Positions 29,535 through 40,004 are shown, counted from the stretch's first letter. The stretch: DNA of 64,000 bases from Azonexus sp. (GCF_030824335.1 NZ_JAVBXX010000011.1:186001-250000); one strand, 5' to 3'. Numbers and translations: made by a program. Notes: generated from the sequence alone by a model not told the origin.

Positions 29535-30572
29535 TCAATAGTTGCGTACCGGCGCCGGTGCCGGCATCTTGGGCTTGCCATGGAAAGTTGCCGGCGGCAC
29601 CTTGAAACCGGCATCGGGTTTTTTCTGCTGGATGATCCGGATCGACTGTTCCTGACTCTTGTTCCGGCTGGCCGTCACCTCCAGCGTCGAAGCGCGTTGC
29701 GGACTACTGGGCCGGTCGAGTTGTTCACGGACCAAGCGAACTCGCTCTGCCGCAATGCGGCGATCAATGGCATCGGTGGACAATTTACGCTCCGCCAAGG
29801 TTTGCCGCATGGACAGCAAGGTTTCAAGTTCCTTGCTCATGCTCAGCGAACGCTTCGGCTCACCCCATTTTTCCTTGGGCTGACTGACCGCGATGTTGAA
29901 CTCTTCCGGATTGCTCACCATGCGCGCAATCCCCAGATTGTTGTTGCGCATGGCCCATTCCATCGCCCCGTCGCCCCATTCATTTTTGACATCGCGCCGA
30001 GCGCCCTGCTCGATCAATTTACGCGCCATTGCCTCACGGCCTTCGTACACCGCCATCATCAAGACACTGGAACCATTGGTCGTCAGCGCATCGATATCCG
30101 CCCCCAGACCGATCAGGTAATCAACCATTTCCGTGTGACCGGCAAAGACCGCATAGTGCAGAGGCGACCACTGCCGAGGTGCCGCATTGATCCGTGCCCC
30201 ACGCTCGACCAGCCATTTTGCGGCATCTAGATTACCCCGCCAGGCGGCCAGCGCCAGCGCCGACTCACCATTGGCATTCAAGTGATTGATCTCGGCACCG
30301 CGCGAAATGAACAGGCGCATCAATTCGATGTTGCCTTCCCAGGCACCGATCATCAAACCGGAACCGGTGCGACTCCCCAGAAAATCCGGTGGCAGACCGG
30401 CATCCAGCCAGGCCGTCGCCTGCCGCAGGTTACCCAGCTCCATCTGGTTGGCGAATTCCACCGCATTGGGTAAACGAACCTCGCCGCTGCCCCACAACTG
30501 GGCGTGGACCGGGCAAACCGCTGCCATCCCGATTATCATTGCCAGCCAAAGTTTCCCAACAACATCACGCAT
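29535..30572 (-). CDS. Secreted ankyrin-repeat protein
   Basis: The 345-residue precursor has a signal peptide ending AAVCPVHA, then about five ankyrin repeats between residues 35 and 200 (GESALALAAWRGNLDAAKWL and WSPLHYAVFAGHTEMVDYL are clear copies). The C-terminal third is charged and low in complexity. It probably acts in the periplasm as a protein-binding scaffold, and no partner is known. The ATG at 30572 has GGGA seven bases before it and is preferred to 30578. It is divergent from the TonB-like gene with fewer than 40 bases between the starts. Confidence 0.82.
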   Translation of the reverse strand: MRDVVGKLWLAMIIGMAAVCPVHAQLWGSGEVRLPNAVEFANQMELGNLRQATAWLDAGLPPDFLGSRTGSGLMIGAWEGNIELMRLFISRGAEINHLNANGESALALAAWRGNLDAAKWLVERGARINAAPRQWSPLHYAVFAGHTEMVDYLIGLGADIDALTTNGSSVLMMAVYEGREAMARKLIEQGARRDVKNEWGDGAMEWAMRNNNLGIARMVSNPEEFNIAVSQPKEKWGEPKRSLSMSKELETLLSMRQTLAERKLSTDAIDRRIAAERVRLVREQLDRPSSPQRASTLEVTASRNKSQEQSIRIIQQKKPDAGFKVPPATFHGKPKMPAPAPVRNY

Positions 30573-30610
30573 CGACATTTCCCATCAAACAGACCGTTGA
30601 ATATTCTCTC

Positions 30611-31177
30611 ATGTCGTGCCAGCCTCGCTCGCTACTTGCTGCACTAGCCGTCTCTCTGCTGATTCACGCGGCCCTGTTTGCCCGCGAGTTGATCGCACCG
30701 CCCCCGGCAGCCCGCCCGCAGCTGGAGAAAAGTATCCCGCTCAGCGCGACATTGCAACCCGCGCCTGCCGCTCAGCCGACGCCCGAGCTCATCCTGGACG
30801 AACCGGAAAGCCCGCCGACGCCAACAGCCGTAGCAAGCAAACCCGCTGTCAAGAAACCGGAAAAACAGCCAAAAACTGCGGTCGACCCTAGAAAAACGGC
30901 AAAAACCTGGACCCAGGCCATCCGCGAACAGTTTTCAGCCCAGCAACGCGACGGTTTGTTCTACCCCGAAGCCGCCATTCAACAAGGACTGGAAGGCGAA
31001 GCACTGGTCCTGTTGATGCTCGATGCCAGCGGCGCAGTCGCCGCCGCCCGCGTCGAACAAAGCAGCGGGCACGCCCTGCTCGACGAAGCCGCATTGCGCG
31101 CCGTGCGTCGCTTGCGTTCGCTACCGGCCGATGCGCCCAGCGAATCCTTGCTGCCGGTACGCTTCAGGTTACGCTAA
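30611..31177 (+). CDS. TonB-like energy-transducing protein
   Basis: A 188-residue protein with one N-terminal membrane helix (LLAALAVSLLIHAALFA), a proline- and lysine-rich periplasmic spacer (about residues 30-105), and a C-terminal TonB domain (YPEAAIQQGLEGEALVLLML and AVRRLRSLPA). Such proteins couple the proton gradient to outer-membrane receptors, but no exbBD or receptor gene is near. Only the helix start at 30611 makes sense in the longer open frame. Confidence 0.82.
   Translation: MSCQPRSLLAALAVSLLIHAALFARELIAPPPAARPQLEKSIPLSATLQPAPAAQPTPELILDEPESPPTPTAVASKPAVKKPEKQPKTAVDPRKTAKTWTQAIREQFSAQQRDGLFYPEAAIQQGLEGEALVLLMLDASGAVAAARVEQSSGHALLDEAALRAVRRLRSLPADAPSESLLPVRFRLR
30877..30886 (+). 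repeat. YTGCGGTCRAC motif copy in the TonB-like gene
   Basis: CTGCGGTCGAC; encodes TAVDP in the low-complexity spacer. Confidence 0.7.
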
Positions 31178-31194
31178 AAAAACCGCTACCCCAA

Positions 31195-31225
31195 GCCGGC
31201 GGCCCGTTCCACACAGACCGCCGGC
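31195..31225. terminator. Hairpin between convergent genes
   Basis: GCCGGCGG and CCGCCGGC pair across 15 bases between the TonB-like gene (+) and the adhesin gene (-). A T-run on the minus strand lies 12 bases beyond the stem, so terminator activity is only likely. Confidence 0.4.
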
Positions 31226-31237
31226 ATCCAGGATCGA

Positions 31238-34200
31238 TCAGAGCCAGTTGGCCGGGACGCCCATGGCCTGCAGTTCCGCCACGCCGACGACCTGCAGGAA
31301 GTCAACCAGCGCCTTGAACTCACCGAGCGCCAGCGTTGGCTGCGCTGACTGAGCCTGGTAGATCGCATCGCCGATCCGCGCCAATTCCACATTGCGCAGG
31401 ATGCTCTCGTCACCGCTGTGGCTATTGCGGATCACCAGATCCAGCGTACCGGGTGTCGTTTCCCGGAGACCCACTTGATAATCCTGCTGTGTGCCGACAA
31501 AGGAAGCCAGGTCGATCCCTTCACCGCCATCCAGCAGATTATTCCCGCTGCCCCCGATCAACAAATCATTACCCGCACCACCGAACAGCCGGTCATTCCC
31601 GGAATCCGCCCCCCAACCCAATTCACCCAGCACCAGCGGCGTCGTCAATTGCAACAGGCCGGCCTCATTCTGCAATCCCGCCCGGCCTTGTTCCTGACGC
31701 GCGAGGTAAAGCAGCGCGTCGGTCCAACTCCCCCCCTGAGTCATGTAATTGACACCGATCTGGACCATTTCGGTCGTTGCGCTACCCCAGACCTGTTCGA
31801 TCAATGCCCGCACCTGCACTTCCAGCGCCTGCGGCTGAATGTCAACCTGAGCTTGGTAATGCTGGGCTTGGTAATGGTTGTTGGCAAGCAGGGCGATGTC
31901 CGCCAAGCTCAAATCACTGCGCGCCAACCCAGCCAGCCCCGCCGCATCCGGCCGGTTGCCCGTAACGGCGTGATACAGGAGCGCAATATCGGTCAGCCGG
32001 GTGAAGTCCTGATCGACCAGCGGGACACGCTGATCCAGTTGCCCTTGAGCCAACGGCGCTGCCAGCACCAGATCCGCCTGGTCGATGGCCGCCAGCGTCA
32101 CGTCATTGGCGGCATAGTGCAAATGCATCTGCCCCTGGCTGCCAACCGCAAAAGTCCAGTTGCCGGCATCGCCGCCACCACCTTGCAGGACATCGTTGCC
32201 GTCGCCCCCTTCCAGCGTATCGTCGCCGCTACCGCCAACGACGAAATCGTTGCCGGCATCGCCAAACAGTTGATCGTTACCCCCTCTGGAGCCGACAGTA
32301 TCGTCGCCACCGCCGCCATGCAGGATGTCATCATCGGCGCCGAGCACCATGTACTGACTGGCACCGTCGCCCGTGACTACCTGACTGCCCTCTCCGCCCG
32401 TGAGACGCACAGAACCGACAACCGCGGCAAAGTCCACGTTCTGCAACTGAATGTTGGTGTTAGCGGGGAGATTGCTGGCATTGATTACCAGACCGATTGC
32501 CTGGCCGCTGTTCTGGTGTTGCGGCGCACTGACAATGATGGCTTGGTTTGGCTGACCACTCCCAGGCGCCACACTTGGGGTAATCGTGTTCACAACCAAG
32601 TTGGTACCAGACGGCAAGCCCTGCGAGAAGCTGTTGGCAATGCCGGTCATGCTGTCGCGGCCTGCACCCTGTGAGCTGTTGTTCTGAATCGCCTGGATCA
32701 AACCTCCGCCGAAGCCTCCGCCGAAACCACCTGTAGCGCCGCTCCCCGAGCCGGCACTGGCAAATGTGGTCGAAGCCTGCAAACCAACGCCGACGGGCAA
32801 ACCAAGCGTGACCGGGACGCCCCCCGAAGCATTACCCCCCAGCGGAATGTCGGCCAAAGGTGTTGTCGTATCCGTATTGACGCGCGACCCCGGCACGATG
32901 GGAATTGTCGTGGTCACTGTGGTCGTGGCAATGGTCTGTGTCTGCCCGGTAACCGGGTCAGTAACGGTGTTCGTACCAGTGTTCGTATTGCTGCTGACTG
33001 CGACACCATCGATCGTTGTCGTAGTTGAAGGCGCCTCGGTTGGTAGCGGAGTCGATGCGGGCGGCGTTTCATTAACATCGGTCACTGTTACGGTAATCGT
33101 CTGCACATCCGTACCACCTCTGCCGTCGCTGGCAGTGACGTCGACCACATAGGTATTGTTGCTATCCGCATCGGTTGGCGACTCGAAATTGGGCGCACTG
33201 GCAAAGCTGAGTACGCCAGCATTCAGGGCGAATCTGGCTTGATCGGCACCGCCGCTGATCGAATAGGTCACGGTATCGCTGTCGGCATCGGTCGCGGTCA
33301 GCGTCGTCACCGCCGTGCTGTTTTCGGCTACGTTGATACTGGCCGTTGCACCGCCTCCGTTGCTCATGATGACTGGCGTGACATTGACAGTCAGAACCAG
33401 ATCATTGCCTGTGCCACCGTTGTAACTGATCTGGTAGACCTGTCCACTATGGACAAATTGACCGTTCGTGACAGTAACGGTCGACCCGCCTATTTTCACA
33501 GTGTCGAATGTGCCGACGATGGCATCGCTTGCATCGTTTGCGATCAGCGTAAAAGTGCCGCCGCCGGGAGAAAAGCTATTGACCAGCGACAGATCAAGCG
33601 TGGCGCCAGTGAGGTCGACACTGCCGGTAACGTTGATCTGGTCATATTCCGTACCAGCGCTTGTTCCGCCGATCTGGGCTGAGAGAACGCTACCGGCAAC
33701 CAGCGTCAGCGCACCGGTGGCCAAGTCGTCGGCAGCAGTGACGCTACCCGCACTCAGCGTGGCACCGCTGGAAAGCGCGACGCTGCCAGCAATGCTGCCT
33801 GTACCGCCAAGCGTGCCGGCGGCCCCTACGCTGAAACTGCCCGTACCGCTATTCGTGCCATTAACCAGCAAGCTCCCTGCTGAGACCGTTGTCGTACCGG
33901 TGTAGGTATTGGTGCCAGAGAGCGTCCAGGTACCGGAGCCGGTTTTGACCAGGTTGCCAGTAATGGTATTGCTTATGACACCACTGAAGGTGGTTGAGGT
34001 ATTGTCACCGCCGACAGTCAGGATGCCGTTGTTCACGTTAAGCGAACCGGCACCTGCTATCGAGCCGAGCGTCTCGTCGTTGTATACCTTCAAGGTCGCC
34101 CCAGAGGCTACCGTTACCGCGCTGCTGTCGGCAATGACCGTGCCTGACCCGTTGACAAGCCGCAACTCGCCCGCCGAGACGGTGGTCGCCCCGGTGTAGG

Positions 34201-37200
34201 TATTGGTGCCTGTGAGCGTCAGCGTGCCGGTTCCACTCTTGGTGATGCCGCTGGTGTTGGTGGACGAGATCGCGCCCGAGAAGGTGGTGCTGCTGTTGTC
34301 GCCGCCCGCTATCAGCCTATAGCTCAAGGAGACGGCGCCAGCGCCGGCCAGCGAGCCGATGGTTTCGTTACCGCCGATCAGCGACATAGTCGCCCCGGAA
34401 GCCACCGTGACTGCGCTGGTATCGGCGATGGCCGCAGTGCCTGACAGGCTGAGCGTGCCGGCGGAGATCGTGGTCGCCCCGGTGTAAGTGTTGGCTCCGC
34501 TGAAGGTCACCGCACCGCTGCCGGATTTGGTCACGGCGCCCGTGCCGCTGATTGCCGCGGCATAGGTCCCGGTCGTGTTCTGGTTGAACACCACAGCCGC
34601 GTTGTTGGTGATGTCGCCCACCAGACTGGTGGTGAGGCCTGTCAGCGTGCCCGCCGATACCGTGATCGTGCCTGTGTAGGTATTCGCTCCCGTCAATTGA
34701 AGGTTGCCGATATCCACCTTCTCCATGGCGCCCGAACCGGAGATGATGCCTCCCAACGTCACCGTGTTGGCGTTCGAGATGATGCCGCCATTCAGTGTGA
34801 AGGCGTTGCTAATCGACACATCTGAACCGGTGATCTTCAGACCCTTGGTTAAGGTCACCGCCCCGGTTCCCAAATTCGACCCGTCGGCCACGATGACATT
34901 GAAATCATCGGTGGTATCTTCGGAAGTGGCATTACCGGCGCTGCCGGCGATGGTGAGCCCACCGGAAAAATCATTGTTCCCCGACAAGGTCAACACCTTG
35001 CCGCCAATCTTGCTCAGGGCGCCGCTACCTGTGATTACGCCCGAGACCGTCGCGTCCAACCCCGCCGCCGTGATCGTGCCACCGCTGGCGCCCAGAGTGA
35101 CGCCGTGGGCGATGGGACTAGACGCGCTTTGGAGATAAAGCGTGCCGCCGTCCAACGTCAACGTCCCGGTGCCGAGATTCGCGTCTGACGAGATGACGAG
35201 GTTGCCCGCCATTACCTCGGTAGCCAAGGCCGAACCGTTGTTGGTCCCCGATAGCGTCAGATCTTGCGTCCCGGTTTTGGTCAGCGTAAAACCGCCCGAT
35301 ACCGTGCCACTGAGGGTGAGTCTGGCGTCGGTCTGAATCGTCGCATTGCCGGTCAGTGTCACCGTGTTGGCTAGCGTCGAGGTGGTACTGGTCAATTGCA
35401 GCGTTGAGCCGCTGCCCAACGTGAGCGCACCTGTCGCCAGATTACTGCTTCCGGCAATGCTGAGTGTTCCGGCATTAATTTGGGTGGCCCAATTCTGGCT
35501 GTTGTTGGTGCCGGAGAGCGTCAGGGTGCCAGCACTGACCTTGGTCAAATTGAAACCACCACTGATTGCGCCGCTCAAGGTCAGGCCGGCGCCAGTACCA
35601 ACGCCAATCATGCTGTTGCCAGTCATGGCCAGCGCGCCGCTGAGGGTGGCCGTGCCGCTATCGAGCCGCAGCGCGCCGGTACTGGAAATGCCTGCGCCGG
35701 CCACATTGATATTTTCTGCCACGTTTACACCGTCGGCCAGGGCCAGTGCGGCACCGCTGGCAACAGTAGTTGTGCCGGCAGAGGTTCCCAGTGCCGAGTT
35801 GTGGCCGGCGACCAACGTGCCGGAGGAAATCGTCGTAGCACCGGTGTAGGTGTTGTTGCCCGACAAAGCCAGCGTGCCATCCCCCACCTTGCTCAGGGCG
35901 AAGTCGCCGGAAATCACCCCGGAAATCGTCAGCATGTCGGTGTTGACATAGGCACCGATAGCCGCGTCAGCAGCCAGGGTAACGTTTCCGGAAAGGGTGG
36001 CGCTACCGGTGTTAACCTTGACTGCGCCATAAGCAGCGTTGACCCCGATGCCGCTTATGCTCAGGTTTTCCGCCACGTTTAAGCCATCGAGGATGCGCAG
36101 TGTGGTACCACTGGCAATGGTCGTTCCCGCTGTCGTGGAACCCAATGCCGTATTATGGCCGACGATCAGCACGCCGGAGTTCAGGTTGACGGCTCCGTCG
36201 TAGCTGTTGGCCCCTGACAAGGTAAGGGCTCCCACCCCGGTCTTGGTCAGGCCGCCCGCCCCGCTGATGATGCCAGTATGGGCGGTGGTCGCGCCGTTGC
36301 CGCCTGCTGTCAGGATGTAGCTGCCCAACACCACATCGCCAGCCCCGGCCAGCGAGCCGATGGTTTCATTATTGGCAAGGCTTAACGTCGCGCCGGTAAC
36401 CACCGTTACGGCACTGGTGTCAGCAATCGCTGCACCGCCACTGGCAATCAGGGTGCCGGCATTGATCGTGGTCGAGCCGGTGTAGGTGTTGGCGCCTGAC
36501 AGCGTCAGACTGCCAGCCCCCATTTTGCTCAGGGCGCCCGAGCCGGCGAGGGTGCTGGAAATGCTCGCCGTTTCACCTGTGGTGTTGGTGACGGTTAGCG
36601 CCCCGTTCAGCGTGAGGGTGCTGCCGGCAATGGTCAGCCCGTTGGCACTGTCAAGATTGAGCGAGTCGCCCGCCCCTGCCGTCGCTCCGCTCATCAGCGT
36701 ATAGGTGGAGTTGTCGGTCAGCACCACCTTGATGGTGTCGGCGCCGGCCTGACTGACCGAGCGCGCCAAGGCTTCGCGCAGCGAAAAGCCGTCGGCGGCG
36801 TCACCCTCGTTATCGCTGTCGGTGATTGAATTGGCGTAGATGGTCGAACTGGCGACAGTAACATCAGCGTTCGCGGCCGAGTTGCCGTCGCTCAGCGAGA
36901 AGCGGATGGTGGTGTCGCCATACGGCGTGTCGTTGCGATAGGCGATGTTTTGCAAGACGGATTGCACCAAGGCTGTCGTCGGCATGCGGTTGACATCGAT
37001 ATTGCCGGAAGCCGTACCGAACTGAACAATCAGCGTACCGCTTGCATAGGTGTACGACCAGCGGGCGAACCATCCAGTGTTCACCATATCGTTCAATACG
37101 CCGGTCGCATTCTGTCCGGCCGCCTGGGCGGCTTCGATTGATTGCTCCGGGTAATTTGTGTACGCGATTGAGCCGTCTGCCTGCAAATCAAATACGCTAT

Positions 37201-38728
37201 TGCTGAGGAATGTAAATAAATCCTTGGTCGCCCCGTCGGCGGCGCCCCCGCTCTTGACCCGGCTGATGGTCAAGGTCGCTCCGTTCCAATCCCCATTGCC
37301 GGAATTTAGCGCCCCGAATTCAGTGTCAGCAACGGTCAGGGCTGTGGCGGCGTCCAGCTTCACATACAGACCTTCCCCCGCCCAGGCGACGCTATCGCCG
37401 TTCAGGTTGGCAAGCGTCGGAGGGGCATTGCTGACGAAGCTTGCCGTATGCACTGCACCGCTACTGTAACCGCCGGAAATCGCATTGCCTGCGCTGTCGG
37501 TAATGCCAGTGCTGGTGTTGTTCAAATCCAGGCGCAAGGTGCCGGTGCCTGTAATGCTGCCCACACTCACCGTGTAGCTGTTGCCACTGCCGGTGACGCC
37601 AGTGATGGTGCCGGTGGTGCTGCCGCTGACGGTACTGAGTGTGAAGTCGGCACTATTCACCCCCGTGACGCTTTCGGCGAAGGTGACGGTGTAGTCAATG
37701 GCTGTAGCATCGGCAGCCGGGGTACCGGATACGGCGATGGAACTGATGGTGGGGGCGGCCGTATCTATCGTATAGGTTTGCCCGCTGGTATAGCCCGCGG
37801 CAATGGCGTTGTTTGCACTGTCTTTGATACCCGTACCCGAACTATTCAAGTCCAGTCTCAGCGTGCCATTACCGGAAATGGTGCTGACTGTCACGGTGTA
37901 CGTCGTTCCACTGCCAGTCAGGCCGGAAATTGTGCCATTGGCTGTACCGGAACCCGTCAGGGCAAAGTCAGTGGTATCAACCCCGTTCACTGATTCTGAA
38001 AAGGTAACGGTGTAACTCACACTGGTCGCGTTAGTTGTTGCAGTGCCGATACGGTTAATTGAGGAAACTGAGGGGGGAGTGGTATCGGAGGGAGGGGGAG
38101 GATCCTCCCAATGTTGATTCGTAGTGCAACCATGCGGATTGTTGGTAGATGTGCTCCCACCGTTTACACACCCTAAGCACTCATCAATCCCCTCCATCCC
38201 CTGTACCGTAAACGGCAGCACCGTTTCGATCTCTCCGACGGAAAATTCCAGATCCCAATCCCCGCCCAGACTCAACGGCCCGGTGCGGTCGGTGGAGGCG
38301 GCGATATCGACGCCGTTCAGCGCGGTGGACAAATCGGTCACGAAGGCCTGGCCACTGGCGCTGCCGGCGAGCGAACAGCCGTAGAGCAGCAGGTCGCTGT
38401 CGGCGCTCAGATGGCTGGCGATGGCGGTCAGGGCATCGGCTTCGCCAGGCAGGCTGTTCTGGTCGAGTTGCAGGTCGCCCAGTTGCAGGTCGCCCAGTTG
38501 CAGGTCGCCCAGTTGCAGAAAGCCGTTGCCGCCGTGGCTGACCAGATGCAGCGCATCGAGCGCACCATATTCGGCCAGGGCTGCGGCCAGCGCGGCCAAT
38601 CCATTGCCACCAGCGGGCAGCAGGATCACCGGAATATCGGGACTGATGCCAGCGGTCAGGGTTTTCCAGTCACTGACGCCGGCATCGATGATGACGACTT
38701 CGCGGGTGGCGGATTGGGTTGCGGTCAT
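31238..38728 (-). CDS. Giant RTX adhesin (DUF4347, autotransporter-type repeats)
   Basis: The 2,496-residue product has no signal peptide. Residues 1-180 resemble the DUF4347 domain of giant surface proteins. A cysteine cluster (184, 187, 201) and proline linker follow, then two Ig-like repeats (about 218-430). Residues 700-1780 hold at least ten beta-strand repeats of the kind LTLSGANTYTGATTISAGTL. A cadherin-like domain lies near 1790-1885 and RTX calcium-binding nonapeptides (GGGGDD, GGSGDDTLEGGDGND) near 2110-2185 and 2380-2410. RTX repeats and the absent signal point to type I secretion; no exporter genes are in the window. Surface adhesion or biofilm formation is inferred. It is the last gene of a four-gene unit. 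Confidence 0.9.
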   Translation of the reverse strand: MTATQSATREVVIIDAGVSDWKTLTAGISPDIPVILLPAGGNGLAALAAALAEYGALDALHLVSHGGNGFLQLGDLQLGDLQLGDLQLDQNSLPGEADALTAIASHLSADSDLLLYGCSLAGSASGQAFVTDLSTALNGVDIAASTDRTGPLSLGGDWDLEFSVGEIETVLPFTVQGMEGIDECLGCVNGGSTSTNNPHGCTTNQHWEDPPPPSDTTPPSVSSINRIGTATTNATSVSYTVTFSESVNGVDTTDFALTGSGTANGTISGLTGSGTTYTVTVSTISGNGTLRLDLNSSGTGIKDSANNAIAAGYTSGQTYTIDTAAPTISSIAVSGTPAADATAIDYTVTFAESVTGVNSADFTLSTVSGSTTGTITGVTGSGNSYTVSVGSITGTGTLRLDLNNTSTGITDSAGNAISGGYSSGAVHTASFVSNAPPTLANLNGDSVAWAGEGLYVKLDAATALTVADTEFGALNSGNGDWNGATLTISRVKSGGAADGATKDLFTFLSNSVFDLQADGSIAYTNYPEQSIEAAQAAGQNATGVLNDMVNTGWFARWSYTYASGTLIVQFGTASGNIDVNRMPTTALVQSVLQNIAYRNDTPYGDTTIRFSLSDGNSAANADVTVASSTIYANSITDSDNEGDAADGFSLREALARSVSQAGADTIKVVLTDNSTYTLMSGATAGAGDSLNLDSANGLTIAGSTLTLNGALTVTNTTGETASISSTLAGSGALSKMGAGSLTLSGANTYTGSTTINAGTLIASGGAAIADTSAVTVVTGATLSLANNETIGSLAGAGDVVLGSYILTAGGNGATTAHTGIISGAGGLTKTGVGALTLSGANSYDGAVNLNSGVLIVGHNTALGSTTAGTTIASGTTLRILDGLNVAENLSISGIGVNAAYGAVKVNTGSATLSGNVTLAADAAIGAYVNTDMLTISGVISGDFALSKVGDGTLALSGNNTYTGATTISSGTLVAGHNSALGTSAGTTTVASGAALALADGVNVAENINVAGAGISSTGALRLDSGTATLSGALAMTGNSMIGVGTGAGLTLSGAISGGFNLTKVSAGTLTLSGTNNSQNWATQINAGTLSIAGSSNLATGALTLGSGSTLQLTSTTSTLANTVTLTGNATIQTDARLTLSGTVSGGFTLTKTGTQDLTLSGTNNGSALATEVMAGNLVISSDANLGTGTLTLDGGTLYLQSASSPIAHGVTLGASGGTITAAGLDATVSGVITGSGALSKIGGKVLTLSGNNDFSGGLTIAGSAGNATSEDTTDDFNVIVADGSNLGTGAVTLTKGLKITGSDVSISNAFTLNGGIISNANTVTLGGIISGSGAMEKVDIGNLQLTGANTYTGTITVSAGTLTGLTTSLVGDITNNAAVVFNQNTTGTYAAAISGTGAVTKSGSGAVTFSGANTYTGATTISAGTLSLSGTAAIADTSAVTVASGATMSLIGGNETIGSLAGAGAVSLSYRLIAGGDNSSTTFSGAISSTNTSGITKSGTGTLTLTGTNTYTGATTVSAGELRLVNGSGTVIADSSAVTVASGATLKVYNDETLGSIAGAGSLNVNNGILTVGGDNTSTTFSGVISNTITGNLVKTGSGTWTLSGTNTYTGTTTVSAGSLLVNGTNSGTGSFSVGAAGTLGGTGSIAGSVALSSGATLSAGSVTAADDLATGALTLVAGSVLSAQIGGTSAGTEYDQINVTGSVDLTGATLDLSLVNSFSPGGGTFTLIANDASDAIVGTFDTVKIGGSTVTVTNGQFVHSGQVYQISYNGGTGNDLVLTVNVTPVIMSNGGGATASINVAENSTAVTTLTATDADSDTVTYSISGGADQARFALNAGVLSFASAPNFESPTDADSNNTYVVDVTASDGRGGTDVQTITVTVTDVNETPPASTPLPTEAPSTTTTIDGVAVSSNTNTGTNTVTDPVTGQTQTIATTTVTTTIPIVPGSRVNTDTTTPLADIPLGGNASGGVPVTLGLPVGVGLQASTTFASAGSGSGATGGFGGGFGGGLIQAIQNNSSQGAGRDSMTGIANSFSQGLPSGTNLVVNTITPSVAPGSGQPNQAIIVSAPQHQNSGQAIGLVINASNLPANTNIQLQNVDFAAVVGSVRLTGGEGSQVVTGDGASQYMVLGADDDILHGGGGDDTVGSRGGNDQLFGDAGNDFVVGGSGDDTLEGGDGNDVLQGGGGDAGNWTFAVGSQGQMHLHYAANDVTLAAIDQADLVLAAPLAQGQLDQRVPLVDQDFTRLTDIALLYHAVTGNRPDAAGLAGLARSDLSLADIALLANNHYQAQHYQAQVDIQPQALEVQVRALIEQVWGSATTEMVQIGVNYMTQGGSWTDALLYLARQEQGRAGLQNEAGLLQLTTPLVLGELGWGADSGNDRLFGGAGNDLLIGGSGNNLLDGGEGIDLASFVGTQQDYQVGLRETTPGTLDLVIRNSHSGDESILRNVELARIGDAIYQAQSAQPTLALGEFKALVDFLQVVGVAELQAMGVPANWL
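38471..38515 (-). repeat. 15-bp in-frame minisatellite in the adhesin gene
   Basis: Three exact tandem copies of CAGGTCGCCCAGTTG (plus-strand reading) encode LQLGD repeats at about residues 71-90 of the adhesin. The unit is a multiple of three, so copy-number change keeps the frame. Confidence 0.9.
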
Positions 38729-38786
38729 GGTGGGCCTTCGGGAAATTTGGGTTAGCGTGGGGGGCGTTTGTTGGTTTCAGGTCGCG

Positions 38787-40004
38787 TCAGGGCAAGGTTT
38801 TGCGCTGAGGCTGCCAGCCAGGAAAATCCGGCGGCGGCTTGGGGGCCGAGCGCCAGGGGCCGGGCGGTAAATGCATGCGCCACTGGTGCTGTTCCGGCTC
38901 GCGAAAACCGGGGGTGTAGGGTTTGCGGATGCCAGGCAGAAAGGCAACATCGTAGGTTTCCGTGACTTGGCCTTCGATGGTCAGCCAGTGGTCCAAGCGA
39001 CCATTTTTGAGGTTAAAGACCAGTAGACCGCAGCGCTGGTAAAAACCTTGCTCTTCGAGCTTTTGCGCCAGGTTGATCTGGCCGACCAGGCCGTTTTTAT
39101 CCGGACGCAGACGCGACAGGGCGACCACCGCATGCTCACCGACAAAAGCGATGCCCCGGGCGAAGCCCTGACAAAGCACAACCGGGACAAACTGTTTGCG
39201 GTCGAAATCGACATAGCCGAGTTGGGCTTCACCAGAATTGATCAGCCACAGCTTGCCGTCGTGCCAACGTGGCGAATGCGGCATCGACAGGCCTTCGCAG
39301 ACCACTTCGTTGCTGCGCATGTCCACCACGAAACCGCCGTGGCTCTTGACGCCTTTCCAGCCCAGTTTGCTGTCGAAACGTCCACAAATGGTGGCATAGG
39401 CCAGTTCGCCATCAACCGCGCAAATACCGTTCAGATGGCAGCGGTCTTCCGGCGCCAGCAGACTGATGAAGTCGGGCACCCACACCGGTTTGAAGGTGTA
39501 GTGCTCGTCGGGCGCAGCGACGCAACTGAACTGGGTATTGGCGTAGAGAAACTCGTAATGCTGCCCTTGAAAATTGACATCGGCCAACACGTCGTGCGTG
39601 TTGCTGTTGCCGACCAGGTACGCCCGCCGGGGCATGTAGATGGCGTCATAGTGCTGGCCGGCGATCTCGTCCGGGCCGGCATTGGAAAAACGCCAGATTT
39701 GTTCCCGGTTGCCGACCCACAATTTGTCCCGGTCGATAGCCAGACCCATCGCGGTGCCAACGACCCGTTCCTGTGCATACAGGCTGTTGTCGGGATTCGT
39801 GCCGAGAAAAAACAAGCGGCCAGTCTGGTAAGTGGAAAATGCCAGCGATCCACCACTGGCAGCCAACCAGTCAGCAAGACCGGGGGATGGCGTCAGGACG
39901 GGTTTGCCGGCGGCGGCGCGTAATTCTGCGGTCGACTTCCCTTCAGCGTCAAAACCGCTGCGCTGAAAATCGTTTGCTGTCCAGTCGTTGAGATTGCCGC
40001 TCAT
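38787..40004 (-). CDS. TIGR03032/DUF4915-family protein
   Basis: The 405-residue protein resembles the TIGR03032 (DUF4915) family: FSTYQTGRLFFLG, VGNSNTHDVL, CHLNGICAVDGELAYATICG and GLSMPHSPRWHDGKLWLINSGE fit its repeated, propeller-like blades. No signal peptide is visible and the biochemical role is unknown. The start at 40004 is used because the longer open frame up to 40289 is read through cysC. It ends 58 bases before the adhesin start, so a job in making or modifying the adhesin is an attractive inference. Confidence 0.75.
   Translation of the reverse strand: MSGNLNDWTANDFQRSGFDAEGKSTAELRAAAGKPVLTPSPGLADWLAASGGSLAFSTYQTGRLFFLGTNPDNSLYAQERVVGTAMGLAIDRDKLWVGNREQIWRFSNAGPDEIAGQHYDAIYMPRRAYLVGNSNTHDVLADVNFQGQHYEFLYANTQFSCVAAPDEHYTFKPVWVPDFISLLAPEDRCHLNGICAVDGELAYATICGRFDSKLGWKGVKSHGGFVVDMRSNEVVCEGLSMPHSPRWHDGKLWLINSGEAQLGYVDFDRKQFVPVVLCQGFARGIAFVGEHAVVALSRLRPDKNGLVGQINLAQKLEEQGFYQRCGLLVFNLKNGRLDHWLTIEGQVTETYDVAFLPGIRKPYTPGFREPEQHQWRMHLPPGPWRSAPKPPPDFPGWQPQRKTLP
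39927..39936 (+). repeat. YTGCGGTCRAC motif copy in the DUF4915 gene
   Basis: CTGCGGTCGAC on the plus strand; the minus-strand gene reads STAEL. Confidence 0.7.

Noticed and set aside
33360..36640. Dense repeats that might suggest a CRISPR or satellite array
   Set aside because: They are degenerate, in frame, and encode the beta-strand repeats of the adhesin. There are no uniform spacers.
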